Assembly (NCBI GenBank): GCA_027488215.1
Contig: JAIYCB010000012.1
Span: 1-64,000, forward strand
Reading direction: 5' to 3'
Source: Comamonadaceae bacterium
Lineage (GTDB): Bacteria > Pseudomonadota > Gammaproteobacteria > Burkholderiales > Burkholderiaceae_C
Length of the DNA stretch: 64,000 bases
Under the pieces are notes generated by a model, which saw only the letters and a list, made by a program, of their open reading frames with translations, ran no database searches and was not told where the DNA came from. Within the stretch, counting starts at the first letter, position 1; the number at the start of each line of letters is the position of its first letter. Shown here in pieces: positions 28,810 to 37,230 of the stretch. Both the position numbers and the translations under genes were made by a program.

Positions 28810-28846
28810 CGGCAGGCCGGTTTTGCAAGTACCGGCCTGTCGTTTT
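28810..28846 (+). terminator. Intrinsic terminator of the phasin gene
   Basis: A 12-bp stem (28810-28821 with 28831-28842, one G-T pair) built on CGGCAGGCCGGT, 9-base loop, followed by TTTT, 8 bp after the phasin stop. Confidence 0.85.
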
Positions 28847-28902
28847 GCAAGTTGTCTCCTCGGATCTCTTTGCATTTCATCTGGGAAACAGGGATCCCTT
28901 CT

Positions 28903-28933
28903 AGGGCTGATCGCAAGATCAGCCCTTTTTTTG
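28903..28933 (+). terminator. Second rightward terminator with no gene in front of it
   Basis: A perfect 10-bp stem AGGGCTGATC/GATCAGCCCT (28903-28912 and 28917-28926) with a GCAA loop and a run of seven T. It lies 56 bp after the phasin terminator. It may back up that terminator or end a short RNA. Confidence 0.8.
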
Positions 28934-29001
28934 GCTACGCCATGTCGTCAGGAGATCGTTGGTCCTTGTCACCTCCCAGTTGTTCGGGGGCCCACCTCAA
29001 G

Positions 29002-29979
29002 TCACTGGCCTTCTTCAAACTGAGCCATGCGGGCTTTCAAAGCGGGCAAAGCGGCCCGCATCGCGACCCTGCCCGCTTCGATGGCACGCTGGCGTGCACC
29101 AAAATCAGCGCTCTTGACACCCGACAGCGCTGGCCGAACCACCACGTCGGCCTCCTGCAATGCCAAAGTGTTGATGCTTTTGCCCATGATGGCAAATGTC
29201 TGCATGAGGATCTGGAAGGTGTCGCCGTAGGGGTTGCCCTCCGGATCGCTGGAGATGTCCACAGCGATCACAAAGTTGGCCCCCATTTCGCGTGACTGAC
29301 GCACCGGCACCGGGGAGACCAGGCCCCCGTCCACGTATTCACGGTCTCCCAGGCGCACTGGCTGGAACACCGCAGGCACGGCACTCGACGCACGCACCGC
29401 TGCCCCCGTGTTGCCGCGCCTGAACGTGATCGCCTGACCACTTCCCAAATCAGTGGCCACGATCCCCAAGGGGATCTTCATTTGCTCCAAGGTCTTGCCA
29501 CCGACCTGCGCATTCACATACTTGGCCAAGGCCTCACCACGCAAAGCGCCCCGATTCAGGATCGGCAGCATCCAGTCCGTGATCTCGGCCTCCTGCATGG
29601 ACTCGGCCACACGCACCAAATCAGAGGGACTTTTGCCGCTGGCGTACAAAGCCGCCACCAAGCTGCCCGCGGAGGTGCCCACGACAAGGCTGGGTTTGAG
29701 CCCAGATTCTTCCAGCACCTGAATCACCCCTACGTGTGCGAAACCTCGCGCAGCGCCGCCCCCTAGCGCCAGACCCAATTTCACCTCACGCCGCTCGGTG
29801 ACAGGTCGTGCGCCAGGCTCTTGGGGTTTGATGGGGTCCAAACTGCTGCACGCGGTCAAAACAAACAGCATCAACACCATGCCCAGTCGCTGACCTGCTT
29901 GCTTGAACCGGCCTCCCAGCCTGTGTTCTTCTGCCGATTTGACGCACAACATTTGGCCCATTCCCTTCAATTTATGCAT
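29002..29979 (-). CDS. Patatin-like phospholipase lipoprotein (RssA type)
   Basis: A 325-residue patatin-fold acyl hydrolase. A lipoprotein signal with lipobox LTAC (cysteine near residue 44) predicts membrane anchoring. The oxyanion-hole motif LGGGAARGFAHVG (about 73-85), the nucleophile elbow GTSAG (about 99-103) and the DGG motif with the catalytic aspartate (YVDGGLVSPVP, about 213-223) complete the Ser-Asp dyad. It would cleave phospholipid acyl chains at the cell envelope. A Fur-box-like site lies 20 bp upstream of its start and is shared with the divergent iron-type binding protein. Confidence 0.88.
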   Translation of the reverse strand: MHKLKGMGQMLCVKSAEEHRLGGRFKQAGQRLGMVLMLFVLTACSSLDPIKPQEPGARPVTERREVKLGLALGGGAARGFAHVGVIQVLEESGLKPSLVVGTSAGSLVAALYASGKSPSDLVRVAESMQEAEITDWMLPILNRGALRGEALAKYVNAQVGGKTLEQMKIPLGIVATDLGSGQAITFRRGNTGAAVRASSAVPAVFQPVRLGDREYVDGGLVSPVPVRQSREMGANFVIAVDISSDPEGNPYGDTFQILMQTFAIMGKSINTLALQEADVVVRPALSGVKSADFGARQRAIEAGRVAMRAALPALKARMAQFEEGQ

Positions 29980-29998
29980 GTTTCCCTCAAATCTTATT

Positions 29999-30017
29999 GA
30001 TAATGATTCGCATTTGA
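29999..30017. promoter_or_regulatory. Fur-box-like site in a divergent promoter region
   Basis: GATAATGATTCGCATTTGA agrees with the 19-bp Fur consensus at 13 positions, including the whole first nine bases. It lies between the patatin gene (start 29979, leftward) and the iron-type binding protein (start 30054, rightward), where Fur could repress one or both under iron repletion. Confidence 0.7.
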
Positions 30018-30053
30018 TTTACACTCTGGAGATCTAACCCGCTAAAAGACTCC

Positions 30054-31097
30054 GTGACACCGTCTAAATCCTTGTTGACCATCACCTGCTTCCTGAGTGT
30101 CGCATCGGCCATGGCACAAGACAGGGTGCTGAACATTTACTCCGCTCGCCACTACCCCAGCGATGAAGTCATGTACAGCGACTTCACCAAATCCACCGGC
30201 ATCAGGATCAACCGCGTTGACGCCGACGATGCCGGTATTCTCGCCCGTCTCAAGGCAGAAGGCACTGCTTCGCCTGCCGATGTGATTTTGTTGGTCGATG
30301 CTGCGCGATTGTGGCGCGCGGAAGTCGATGGCCTTTTTCTGCCCGTCAAATCCAAACTCCTTGAAGAAGCCATCCCGGCGCACCTGCGGGCGAAAACGGC
30401 AGACAACGGCGGCACGGCCTGGTTTGGCCTGTCTACCCGGGCACGTGTGATCGTTTACGACAAGCTCAAGTTCAACAAAACCGATCTCGACAGTTACGAA
30501 AAATTGAGCGATGCGAAATTCAAAGGCAGCCTGTGCATCCGCAGCGGCTCACACCCCTACAACCTGAGCCTGTTCGGCGCCATGACTGAGCATCTGGGTC
30601 CGCAAAAAACAGAAAGCTGGCTCAAGGGCCTGGTGAGCAACATGGCGCGCAGCCCCAAAGGCGGTGACACCGACCAAATCCGAGGCGTGGCCTCGGGGGA
30701 ATGCGGCGTGGCCGTCACCAACACCTATTACCTTGCACGCCTGATGCGCTCCTCCAATCCGGCCGACCGCGCCGTGACCGAAAAAATCAGCGTGGTCTTC
30801 CCCAACCAAAGCAGCTGGGGCACCCACATGAATGTGGCTGGCGGCGCAGTGGCACGCCACGCCAAAAACACCGAAAGTGCCATCAAGTTTCTGGAATACC
30901 TGGCCAGCCCTGCCGCGCAAAACCATTTTGCCAACGGCAACAACGAATGGCCTGCCGCCAAAGGGGTCACCTTTGACAACCCTGCCCTCAAAGCCATGAC
31001 CGGTGGAAGCTTCAAAAGCGAGTTGCTTCCGGTCAGTGCAGTCGGCATGAACCAGATCAAGGTTCAGCAAATGCTGGACCGGGTCGGTTTCAAATGA
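30054..31097 (+). CDS. Iron(III) ABC transporter-type periplasmic binding protein (FbpA-like)
   Basis: A 347-residue extracellular solute-binding protein of the family that holds FbpA/FutA. It starts with GTG and has a signal peptide (cleavage near SAMAQ-D). The mature protein begins VLNIYSARHYPSDEVMYSDF, the typical ferric-binding N-terminus; later GVAVTNTYYLARL contains the adjacent tyrosines that coordinate iron in FbpA. The permease and ATPase genes are not next to it; it stands alone behind a Fur-box-like site. The iron assignment rests on the tyrosine motif plus that site; other metals or anions remain possible. Confidence 0.85.
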   Translation: MTPSKSLLTITCFLSVASAMAQDRVLNIYSARHYPSDEVMYSDFTKSTGIRINRVDADDAGILARLKAEGTASPADVILLVDAARLWRAEVDGLFLPVKSKLLEEAIPAHLRAKTADNGGTAWFGLSTRARVIVYDKLKFNKTDLDSYEKLSDAKFKGSLCIRSGSHPYNLSLFGAMTEHLGPQKTESWLKGLVSNMARSPKGGDTDQIRGVASGECGVAVTNTYYLARLMRSSNPADRAVTEKISVVFPNQSSWGTHMNVAGGAVARHAKNTESAIKFLEYLASPAAQNHFANGNNEWPAAKGVTFDNPALKAMTGGSFKSELLPVSAVGMNQIKVQQMLDRVGFK

Positions 31098-31109
31098 TGG
31101 CCAGACCGA

Positions 31110-32702
31110 TCAAGCCGTGACCGCTTCGGCCTCCTTGGCCGGCACTGCTGGCAAACGGATCAGATGGTCAAACGCGCTCAGGGCAGCTTTTGCACCTTCG
31201 CCTGCAGCGATGACGATCTGCTTGTAAGGCACCGTGGTGCAATCGCCCGCCGCGAACACGCCGGGCACGTTGGTGTGGCCCTTGGCATCCACCACAATTT
31301 CGCCGAATTTGCTCAACTCCACGGTACCACGCAAGAACTCGGTGTTGGGCACCAGACCGATCTGCACAAACACGCCTTCAAGCGCCACCCAATGGTCGTC
31401 GCCGCTCTTGCGGTCCTTGTAGCGGATGCCGTTGACCTTGCCTTCTGCACCCGTGATTTCGGTCGTTTGGGCGTTGGTGTGGATGCTCACGTTGGACAAG
31501 CTCTTGAGCTTGCTCACCAGCACCGCGTCGGCCTTGAGCTGGTCGGCGAATTCAAACACCGTGACATGCGCCACGATGCCTGCCAAGTCAATCGCCGCTT
31601 CGATACCGGAGTTGCCACCGCCAATGACGGCGGTGCGCTTGCCCTTGAAGAGCGGACCGTCGCAGTGGGGGCAATACGCCACGCCCTTGTTTTTGTACTC
31701 TTGCTCGCCGGGCACGTTGACATTGCGCCAGCGGGCACCGGTGGACAGGATCACCGAACGGGCCTGTAGGCCCGCACCATTGGCCATCTGCACTTCGATC
31801 AGGCCACCCGGCTCGGTCGCCGGGATGATTTTTTCAGCGCGCTGCAAATTCATGATGTCCACCTCGTAATGGCGCACTTGCGCTTCCAGAGCCGCCGCAA
31901 ACTTGGGGCCGTCGGTCTCGAGCACCGAGATGTAGTTCTCAATCGCCATGGTGTCGTTGGTCTGGCCACCAAAACGCTCAGCCGCCACACCCACGCGGAT
32001 GCCTTTGCGGGCCGCGTAAACAGCTGCGGCCGCACCTGCAGGACCACCGCCTATGATCAAGACGTCAAAGGGGTCTTTGGCGCTGAGCTTGGCCGCTTCG
32101 CGTTCACCAGCGTTGGTGTCCAGTTTGGCCACGATTTCTTCCACCGACATGCGGCCTGAGCCGAACACCTGGCCATTGAGGAACACCATGGGCACCGCCA
32201 TGATTTGGCGCTCTTCCACCTCTTGCTGGAAAGCGCCGCCTTCGATCACCACGGTTTTGACCTGCGGATTGACGATGGCCATGAGCGACAAAGCCTGCAC
32301 CACGTCGGGGCAGTTGTGGCAGCTCAGCGACATGTAGACCTCGAAATTGAAGTTCCCTTCAAGGGCCTTGATGCTGTCGATGACGTCGGCCTCGACCTTA
32401 GGGGGATGACCGCCGGTCCACAGCAGCGCCAACACCAGCGAGGTGAACTCGTGACCCAAAGGCAATCCTGCAAAACGCACGCCGGTGGTCTGGCCTTCGC
32501 GGGCCACTACGAACGACGGCTTACGGGCATCGTTACCAGAGGTGTCCAGGCTGACCTTGTCCGAGAGGTCCGCAATGGTTTCCAGCAGGCTCTTCATCTC
32601 AGTGCCGGTCTCGCTGCCGTCCAGCGAAGCGATCAAACGAATCGGTCGGCGAAGCAAGCCAAGGTATTGCTGAAGTTGGGCTTTGAGGGTGTCGTCGAGC
32701 AT
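31110..32702 (-). CDS. ahpF: Alkyl hydroperoxide reductase subunit F
   Basis: AhpF passes electrons from NADH to AhpC, which reduces organic peroxides and hydrogen peroxide. The 530-residue flavoprotein shows an N-terminal tandem thioredoxin-like domain with the CHNC disulfide ([10 protein letters not shown], about 126-135), the FAD-binding motif ([20 protein letters not shown], about 214-233) and the catalytic disulfide AYCPHCDG (about 345-352), followed by the NADH domain ([15 protein letters not shown]). Length matches the family. ahpC lies 223 bp upstream on the same strand, separated by a palindromic repeat. Confidence 0.95.
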   Translation of the reverse strand: MLDDTLKAQLQQYLGLLRRPIRLIASLDGSETGTEMKSLLETIADLSDKVSLDTSGNDARKPSFVVAREGQTTGVRFAGLPLGHEFTSLVLALLWTGGHPPKVEADVIDSIKALEGNFNFEVYMSLSCHNCPDVVQALSLMAIVNPQVKTVVIEGGAFQQEVEERQIMAVPMVFLNGQVFGSGRMSVEEIVAKLDTNAGEREAAKLSAKDPFDVLIIGGGPAGAAAAVYAARKGIRVGVAAERFGGQTNDTMAIENYISVLETDGPKFAAALEAQVRHYEVDIMNLQRAEKIIPATEPGGLIEVQMANGAGLQARSVILSTGARWRNVNVPGEQEYKNKGVAYCPHCDGPLFKGKRTAVIGGGNSGIEAAIDLAGIVAHVTVFEFADQLKADAVLVSKLKSLSNVSIHTNAQTTEITGAEGKVNGIRYKDRKSGDDHWVALEGVFVQIGLVPNTEFLRGTVELSKFGEIVVDAKGHTNVPGVFAAGDCTTVPYKQIVIAAGEGAKAALSAFDHLIRLPAVPAKEAEAVTA

Positions 32703-32860
32703 GGTTTTCTCCTGTTTTTGGCTGCATTCATCCCAAGCCCACGCTTATGGCGAGGCCTCGGACAGACGGGGGGTTGGGGGAAATCGTTGAGGACAGCACA
32801 CACCCGGTTTGTGGCCCTGTTGTGCTGTGCTCAACGCCCTGCGATACAGGGTATTCGTCT

Positions 32861-32916
32861 GTCATTGCGAACGCAGTGACGCAATCCATGGATCGCCACG
32901 CTGCGCTCGCGATGAC
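32861..32916. repeat. Dispersed palindromic repeat between ahpC and ahpF
   Basis: A 56-bp imperfect palindrome centred on CCATGG with arms reading GTCATTGCGAACGCAGTGAC and a mirrored GC..GCGATGAC. It belongs to a type of dispersed hairpin repeat found in many proteobacterial genomes (GTCATTGCGA...TCGCGATGAC). It starts 10 bp after the ahpC stop and may stabilise or end the ahpC transcript. Confidence 0.7.
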
Positions 32917-32925
32917 GCAGTTACA

Positions 32926-33498
32926 TCAGATCTTGCCGACCAGGTCGATGGAAGGTGCCAAAGTCTTGGCGCCTTCTTTCCACTTGGCTGGGCACACTTG
33001 GCCGGGGTTGGCGGCGGTGTACTGAGCGGCCTTGAGCTTGCGCAGGGTCTCGGACACGTCGCGTGCGATCTCGTTGGAGTGCACTTCGGCGGTCTTGATC
33101 ATGCCTTCGGGGTTGATGATGAAGGTGCCGCGCAAGGCCAGACCTTCTTCTTCAATGTGCACGCCAAAAGCGCGTGTCAGGGTGTGTGTAGGGTCGCCAA
33201 CCAAGGGGAACTTGGCCTTGCCCACGGCAGGCGATGTCTCGTGCCACACTTTGTGCGAGAAGTGGGTGTCGGTGGTCACGATGTAAACCTCGGCACCGGC
33301 TTTCTGGAACTCGGTGTAGTTGTCAGCCGCGTCTTCGATTTCGGTCGGGCAGTTGAAGGTGAAAGCGGCGGGCATGAAAATCAGCACAGACCACTCGCCC
33401 TTGAGGGTTTCGTTGGACACTTGCACGAATTTGCCGTTGTGGAAAGCCTGGGTTTTGAAAGGCTGGACTTGGGTATTGATCAAAGAGGACATGGTCAT
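32926..33498 (-). CDS. ahpC: Alkyl hydroperoxide reductase subunit C (peroxiredoxin)
   Basis: A typical 2-Cys peroxiredoxin of 190 residues. The peroxidatic cysteine sits in FTFNCPTEIED (about residue 51) and the resolving cysteine in PGQVCPAKW (about residue 170); the usual valine before the first cysteine is replaced by asparagine, as in other AhpC proteins of this kind. It uses AhpF, encoded downstream, as reductant. The 120 bp upstream contain short inverted repeats that could be a regulator site, for example for OxyR, but no clear OxyR box. Confidence 0.95.
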   Translation of the reverse strand: MTMSSLINTQVQPFKTQAFHNGKFVQVSNETLKGEWSVLIFMPAAFTFNCPTEIEDAADNYTEFQKAGAEVYIVTTDTHFSHKVWHETSPAVGKAKFPLVGDPTHTLTRAFGVHIEEEGLALRGTFIINPEGMIKTAEVHSNEIARDVSETLRKLKAAQYTAANPGQVCPAKWKEGAKTLAPSIDLVGKI

Positions 33499-33620
33499 TT
33501 CCTTGGGGTTGGTTTATAAAAACTATCGAATGAGAAAACTCATTGGTCGCAATCATAATGCAGCCTAGGGTTTCTACTCATGAATAGTTCCTATCGACCT
33601 CATAGGAAAAAGCTTTCAGC

Positions 33621-34067
33621 TCAAGCCTGTCGATTGGGTCTTCTATTTACCCGTGCCAAACCCATGGCCAAAAACAGCCAAGCCAATATCCAAGCCGTAC
33701 CGCCCCATGGCACCAGTGCGCGCAGGGCATCCCAATCCAAAACATGCCGTGCATAGAGATTGAAGCTGAACAAGACCAAGCCCACCAGCATGAGCCAGCC
33801 CGCTGCCTGCAGCCAGCGCGATACCCCGCAGACCCGCAGCGCCAGCCCTGTGAACAACAAACCCAGCGAATGAAATTGCTGCTGACTCAAAGCGGTTTGC
33901 ACCGCCATGGGCACGCCCCCGGCAAACACGGGCAAATGCGCAAAGGCGGCGCTGAACACCACACTGGTGCAAGCGCTGATCGCCCCCAGCGCCAAAAACC
34001 ACCGGGCCGACGTGGGCCAGACTAAAGGCGAGTCAACAGAGGTAAAAGCAGAGGACGGGCTGGACAT
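33621..34067 (-). CDS. DUF423 family membrane protein
   Basis: A 148-residue inner-membrane protein with four hydrophobic segments. The N-terminal LALGAISACTSVVFSAAFAH, the FHSLGLLFTGL segment and the C-terminal PWGGTAWILAWLFLAMGLA match the DUF423 (YgdD/TMEM256-type) pattern. Function is unknown in the family. The ATG at 34067 is preferred over the frame's upstream limit at 34130, which is not protein-like. It lies 82 bp after cfa on the same strand. Confidence 0.75.
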   Translation of the reverse strand: MSSPSSAFTSVDSPLVWPTSARWFLALGAISACTSVVFSAAFAHLPVFAGGVPMAVQTALSQQQFHSLGLLFTGLALRVCGVSRWLQAAGWLMLVGLVLFSFNLYARHVLDWDALRALVPWGGTAWILAWLFLAMGLARVNRRPNRQA

Positions 34068-34149
34068 GGGATGCTGGGCACAGAGCCAAAAATGGGAACC
34101 CGCGCATTGGAGCACGTTTGTGGGCCCCATGAACCACCAGAAAGAACGC

Positions 34150-35325
34150 TTACATCATTGGCCTGCGGTAACCCCCTGCCCGCCCGCCAGGTGACAAGAC
34201 CACCTGCCATAGCTGGTTGTCCCGGGCGCGGAAAGTGCCCGCACAGCACTGCAGGTAATAGCGCCACATGCGGTAAAAACGCTCGCCGTAGCGCTCCTTC
34301 AGTGACGGCCAGGCCGCTTCGAAGCGCGCATGCCAGGCCATGAGGGTTTTGTCATAGTCTTCGCCAAAGTTGTGCCAGTCTTCCATGACGAAATCTTCCT
34401 CGCTGTAGTAGGCGATTTCAGAAGCCGAAGGCAGCACACCATTGGGGAAGATGTATTTTTCGATCCAAGGATCGATTCCAGCACCTGCGCGGTTTTTGCC
34501 GATGGTGTGCAGCAAAAACAAGCCATCGTCCCGAAGGCTGCGTCGGGCCATGTCGAAATAGGTGCGGTAGTTCTTGTGGCCCACATGCTCAAACATGCCA
34601 ATGGACGCCACACGGTCAAAGCGCTGCTCACCGTAGGGATTGAACTGCCGGTAATCGGCCAGCTCAAAACGCACTGGCAAGTCACGGGCCTTTTGCGCAC
34701 CCAAGCGGGCTTGCTCTTTGGAGATGGTCAACCCCACGCACTGCACACCATGCTGGCGGGCGGCATGGAACATCAAGCTGCCCCAGCCGCAGCCAATGTC
34801 CAATAACGTCATGCCCGGCTCGAGTTGCAGCTTCTGGCAAATCAGCTCCAGCTTGGCCTCTTGCGCCTGCGCCAGCGTTTGGGCAGCGGGCCAGTAGCCG
34901 CAGCTGTAGGCCATGGACGGGTCCAGCATGGCCTCGTACAAATCGTTGCCCAAGTCGTAATGCAGCTCGCCCACTTGCCAGGCGCGGTGCTGCGACTGCA
35001 AGTTGGTCAAGCGCGCCTTGAGCGACGCCCACAGCCACCCCGCTCGGCCCACCTGCTCGTCCAGCCGCGCCCGCAAAATGCGGGTGATGAACTCGTCCAC
35101 TTGGTCGCAATCCCACCAGCCGTCCACATAACTCTCACCCAGGCCCAGACTGCCGCGCGTCAGGATCCGGTCAAAGGTGTCGGGGTGGTGCACCCGCATG
35201 TCCCAAGGCCTGCCGCCCCCAACACGGATGTCCGCCGTGGCCAGCAATTCGCAGGCACGCCGCCAGTTGCTGTCGGTGTGCACCAAAACCGTTTCGTTTT
35301 TGTCCCAAGTGAGCTCTGAAGCCAT
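34150..35325 (-). CDS. cfa: Cyclopropane-fatty-acyl-phospholipid synthase
   Basis: Cfa adds a methylene bridge from S-adenosylmethionine to unsaturated phospholipid acyl chains. The 391-residue product has the N-terminal lipid-binding region (FDRILTRGSLGLGESYVDGW), the WQVGELHYDLGNDLYEAMLD segment, the SAM-binding motif LLDIGCGWGSLMFHAA (about 176-191) and the C-terminal YYLQCCAGTFRARD motif. The ATG at 35325 has AGGAGA upstream. A strong 8-bp hairpin (35425-35446) lies in the divergent intergenic region. Confidence 0.95.
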   Translation of the reverse strand: MASELTWDKNETVLVHTDSNWRRACELLATADIRVGGGRPWDMRVHHPDTFDRILTRGSLGLGESYVDGWWDCDQVDEFITRILRARLDEQVGRAGWLWASLKARLTNLQSQHRAWQVGELHYDLGNDLYEAMLDPSMAYSCGYWPAAQTLAQAQEAKLELICQKLQLEPGMTLLDIGCGWGSLMFHAARQHGVQCVGLTISKEQARLGAQKARDLPVRFELADYRQFNPYGEQRFDRVASIGMFEHVGHKNYRTYFDMARRSLRDDGLFLLHTIGKNRAGAGIDPWIEKYIFPNGVLPSASEIAYYSEEDFVMEDWHNFGEDYDKTLMAWHARFEAAWPSLKERYGERFYRMWRYYLQCCAGTFRARDNQLWQVVLSPGGRAGGYRRPMM

Positions 35326-35424
35326 GCGGTTCTCCTGTTCAGATGCCAACCGGGCCAAACACCGGTGACCCTGTCCATGCTAGAAAAAGGGACACCGTTT
35401 GGACATCCGACCAAACCGGTACTC

Positions 35425-35446
35425 GCTTACCGTTTTTGCGGTAAGC
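35425..35446. promoter_or_regulatory. Inverted repeat in the cfa leader region
   Basis: A perfect 8-bp inverted repeat GCTTACCG/CGGTAAGC (35425-35432, 35439-35446) with a TTTTTG loop lies 100 bp upstream of cfa and 129 bp upstream of the divergent dehydrogenase. It could be an operator or a transcript hairpin. Confidence 0.4.
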
Positions 35447-35533
35447 CCTCTGGGCCCAGCACATGACCAACGGGGTCGTTACGACCCTATTTCAGACGAG
35501 CTGCTCTTTGTTCATACCTTGCCAAAGGGCATA

Positions 35534-35556
35534 ATTGACGTTGACGTAACGTCAAT
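35534..35556. promoter_or_regulatory. LiuR-like palindromic operator upstream of the short-chain dehydrogenase
   Basis: ATTGACGTT and AACGTCAAT form a perfect 9-bp inverted repeat with a 5-base spacer; nested in it is TTGACGTAACGTCAA. This resembles the TTGACGT-ACGTCAA-type sites of MerR-family LiuR regulators that control branched-chain amino acid and fatty acid degradation. It lies 19 bp before the start codon, so it overlaps the likely promoter or leader. Confidence 0.55.
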
Positions 35557-35574
35557 CAATTTCAGGAGTCGAAC

Positions 35575-36333
35575 ATGGACATTCAAGGCAAAGTTTTCAT
35601 CGTCACCGGCGGCGCATCGGGCCTGGGCGAAGGTACGGCCCGCATGCTGGCGGCCAACGGTGGCAAAGTGGTGATTGCCGACATGCAGGCTGAAAAAGGC
35701 GAGGCCATCGCCCAAGAATTGGGCGGCGCATTCGTCAAGTGCGATGTCAGCAACGAAACGGATGGCCAAGCCGTGGTCGCCAAAGCCGTATCCATGGGCA
35801 AGCTGATGGGTCTGGTCAACTGCGCGGGCATCGCCCCGGCTGAAAAGACCGTTGGCAAAAACGGCGCACACAACCTGGCCGTCTACACCAAGGCGATCAT
35901 GGTCAACCTGGTCGGCACCTTCAACATGATCCGCTTGGCCTCTGAAGCCATGTGCAAAAACGAGCCCGAAGCCACCGGCGAGCGGGGTGTTTTGATCAGC
36001 ACCGCCAGCGTGGCGGCTTACGACGGTCAGATTGGCCAGGCAGCCTATGCAGCGTCCAAAGGCGGCGTGGTCGGCATGACCTTGCCCATTGCCCGCGACC
36101 TGGCTCGCAACGGCATCCGCAACATGACGATTGCCCCCGGCATCTTCGGCACCCCCATGCTGTTTGGCATGCCGCAAGAAGTGCAAGACGCCCTGGCCGC
36201 CGGCGTGCCCTTCCCCAGCCGCTTGGGCACCCCACAGGACTACGCCAAGCTGGCCAAACACATCATCGAAAACGACATGCTCAACGGCGAGGTGATTCGC
36301 CTGGACGGCGCGATTCGCCTGGCTCCAAAGTGA
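35575..36333 (+). CDS. Short-chain dehydrogenase, 3-hydroxyacyl-CoA dehydrogenase type II-like
   Basis: A 252-residue NAD-dependent short-chain dehydrogenase close to the HSD10 type, which oxidises 3-hydroxyacyl-CoA and 3-hydroxy-2-methylbutyryl-CoA in beta-oxidation and isoleucine degradation. The cofactor motif [11 protein letters not shown] (about 11-21), the catalytic serine in [10 protein letters not shown] (about 142-151) and the AAYAASKGG motif with Tyr and Lys (about 157-165) are visible. AGGAG precedes the ATG. The LiuR-like palindrome upstream fits a role in branched-chain degradation. It stands as a single gene. Confidence 0.9.
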   Translation: MDIQGKVFIVTGGASGLGEGTARMLAANGGKVVIADMQAEKGEAIAQELGGAFVKCDVSNETDGQAVVAKAVSMGKLMGLVNCAGIAPAEKTVGKNGAHNLAVYTKAIMVNLVGTFNMIRLASEAMCKNEPEATGERGVLISTASVAAYDGQIGQAAYAASKGGVVGMTLPIARDLARNGIRNMTIAPGIFGTPMLFGMPQEVQDALAAGVPFPSRLGTPQDYAKLAKHIIENDMLNGEVIRLDGAIRLAPK

Positions 36334-36355
36334 GCCCCCCAACAGGCCTGCTGAC

Positions 36356-37150
36356 TCAAGCCGCCATGCCCATCCAGCTCAAACCCAACCAAGCTGCGAT
36401 GTAAATGCTCACGAAAGCCTGCACAACAGGCATGGCGGCCTGACCGGCCACCCGCTCAGCCAGGATGCCCGCCAATGGGATGAATTGCTGTGCATGAACG
36501 GCCAAAAAATGCGCGGGGCGCAAGTCTTGCCAGGCATGCCACCCCACCACCGGCAAACCCACCCCAGCAGGCGGTTGCCTGCCTCCCAACATGAAGCCAC
36601 TGGCGGTGGACAACACAAAGGTGAGGGTCAGGCCCAAAAGCACCGCCAAGAGGGTGGGTGTCATCACCGCCGTCCCCAAACCCCTCCAAATGAACCAAGC
36701 CAGCCAGGCTTTTGATGCCACCAAGCCCACCGCTGCAACAGCCATCAGGCCAAACAAGATCGCCCGGACAGGGTCGATGGTGTTGTAGTGAGAGCCTTCA
36801 CCGAGCGATGCTTGGTAAGTGATGTAGACCACCTCGAACAATGACGTGACGATGATCAAGCCAGTGATCCACTGAAAGCTTTGGCCTTGACCCACCCTGC
36901 CAGGCACCAGCATGGTCAACCAGACGGTGGTCCACGCAAACAGCGCCGTGCCCGCCATGAACTTCATCGGCTTGGCCCAGATGCCCACCTCGCGCAGAGT
37001 CCGCACATCCACCCAAGACAAGACCAAGGTGGGCAGCAAAACCAAGGCCATCAACGCCCCGTAACCATAAAGTATTTTCTGTGCCGTGCTCAGCCCCGAC
37101 CACCCCAGTACAGAGCCGCCCAGGCTTTCGGCAAAACTTGGAAATGACAT
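36356..37150 (-). CDS. Multi-pass membrane protein of unknown function
   Basis: A 264-residue inner-membrane protein with about seven hydrophobic segments. The order is a short soluble N-terminus, a VLLPTLVLSWVD segment, then the loop EVGIWAKPMKFMAG, and a middle ITYQASLGEGSHYN motif rich in polar residues between membrane spans, which may form a ligand or cofactor site. I do not recognise the family. It is divergent from a TetR regulator and shares the intergenic region with twin operator palindromes only 13 bp upstream of its start, so it is very likely the regulator's target. Confidence 0.75.
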   Translation of the reverse strand: MSFPSFAESLGGSVLGWSGLSTAQKILYGYGALMALVLLPTLVLSWVDVRTLREVGIWAKPMKFMAGTALFAWTTVWLTMLVPGRVGQGQSFQWITGLIIVTSLFEVVYITYQASLGEGSHYNTIDPVRAILFGLMAVAAVGLVASKAWLAWFIWRGLGTAVMTPTLLAVLLGLTLTFVLSTASGFMLGGRQPPAGVGLPVVGWHAWQDLRPAHFLAVHAQQFIPLAGILAERVAGQAAMPVVQAFVSIYIAAWLGLSWMGMAA

Positions 37151-37162
37151 GCTGACCCCATT

Positions 37163-37177
37163 GTTGACACTGTCTAC
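37163..37177. promoter_or_regulatory. Operator half copy 1 in the TetR/membrane-protein intergenic region
   Basis: GTTGACACTGTCTAC is an imperfect copy of the palindrome at 37194, with 13 of 15 bases identical. It lies 13 bp upstream of the leftward membrane protein start. Confidence 0.65.
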
Positions 37178-37193
37178 TATTGTGATTTAAACT

Positions 37194-37208
37194 GTTGACA
37201 CTGTCAAC
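37194..37208. promoter_or_regulatory. Operator copy 2, a perfect 15-bp palindrome
   Basis: GTTGACACTGTCAAC is a palindrome with arms of seven bases around a central C. It lies 31 bp from the first copy, about three helix turns, and 23 bp before the TetR start. Confidence 0.75.
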
Positions 37209-37230
37209 AAATGCTTCGAAAAACGCGAAC

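Noticed and set aside
35512-36342. 276-codon open frame on the minus strand
   Set aside because: Antisense to the short-chain dehydrogenase, which has all catalytic motifs and a ribosome site.
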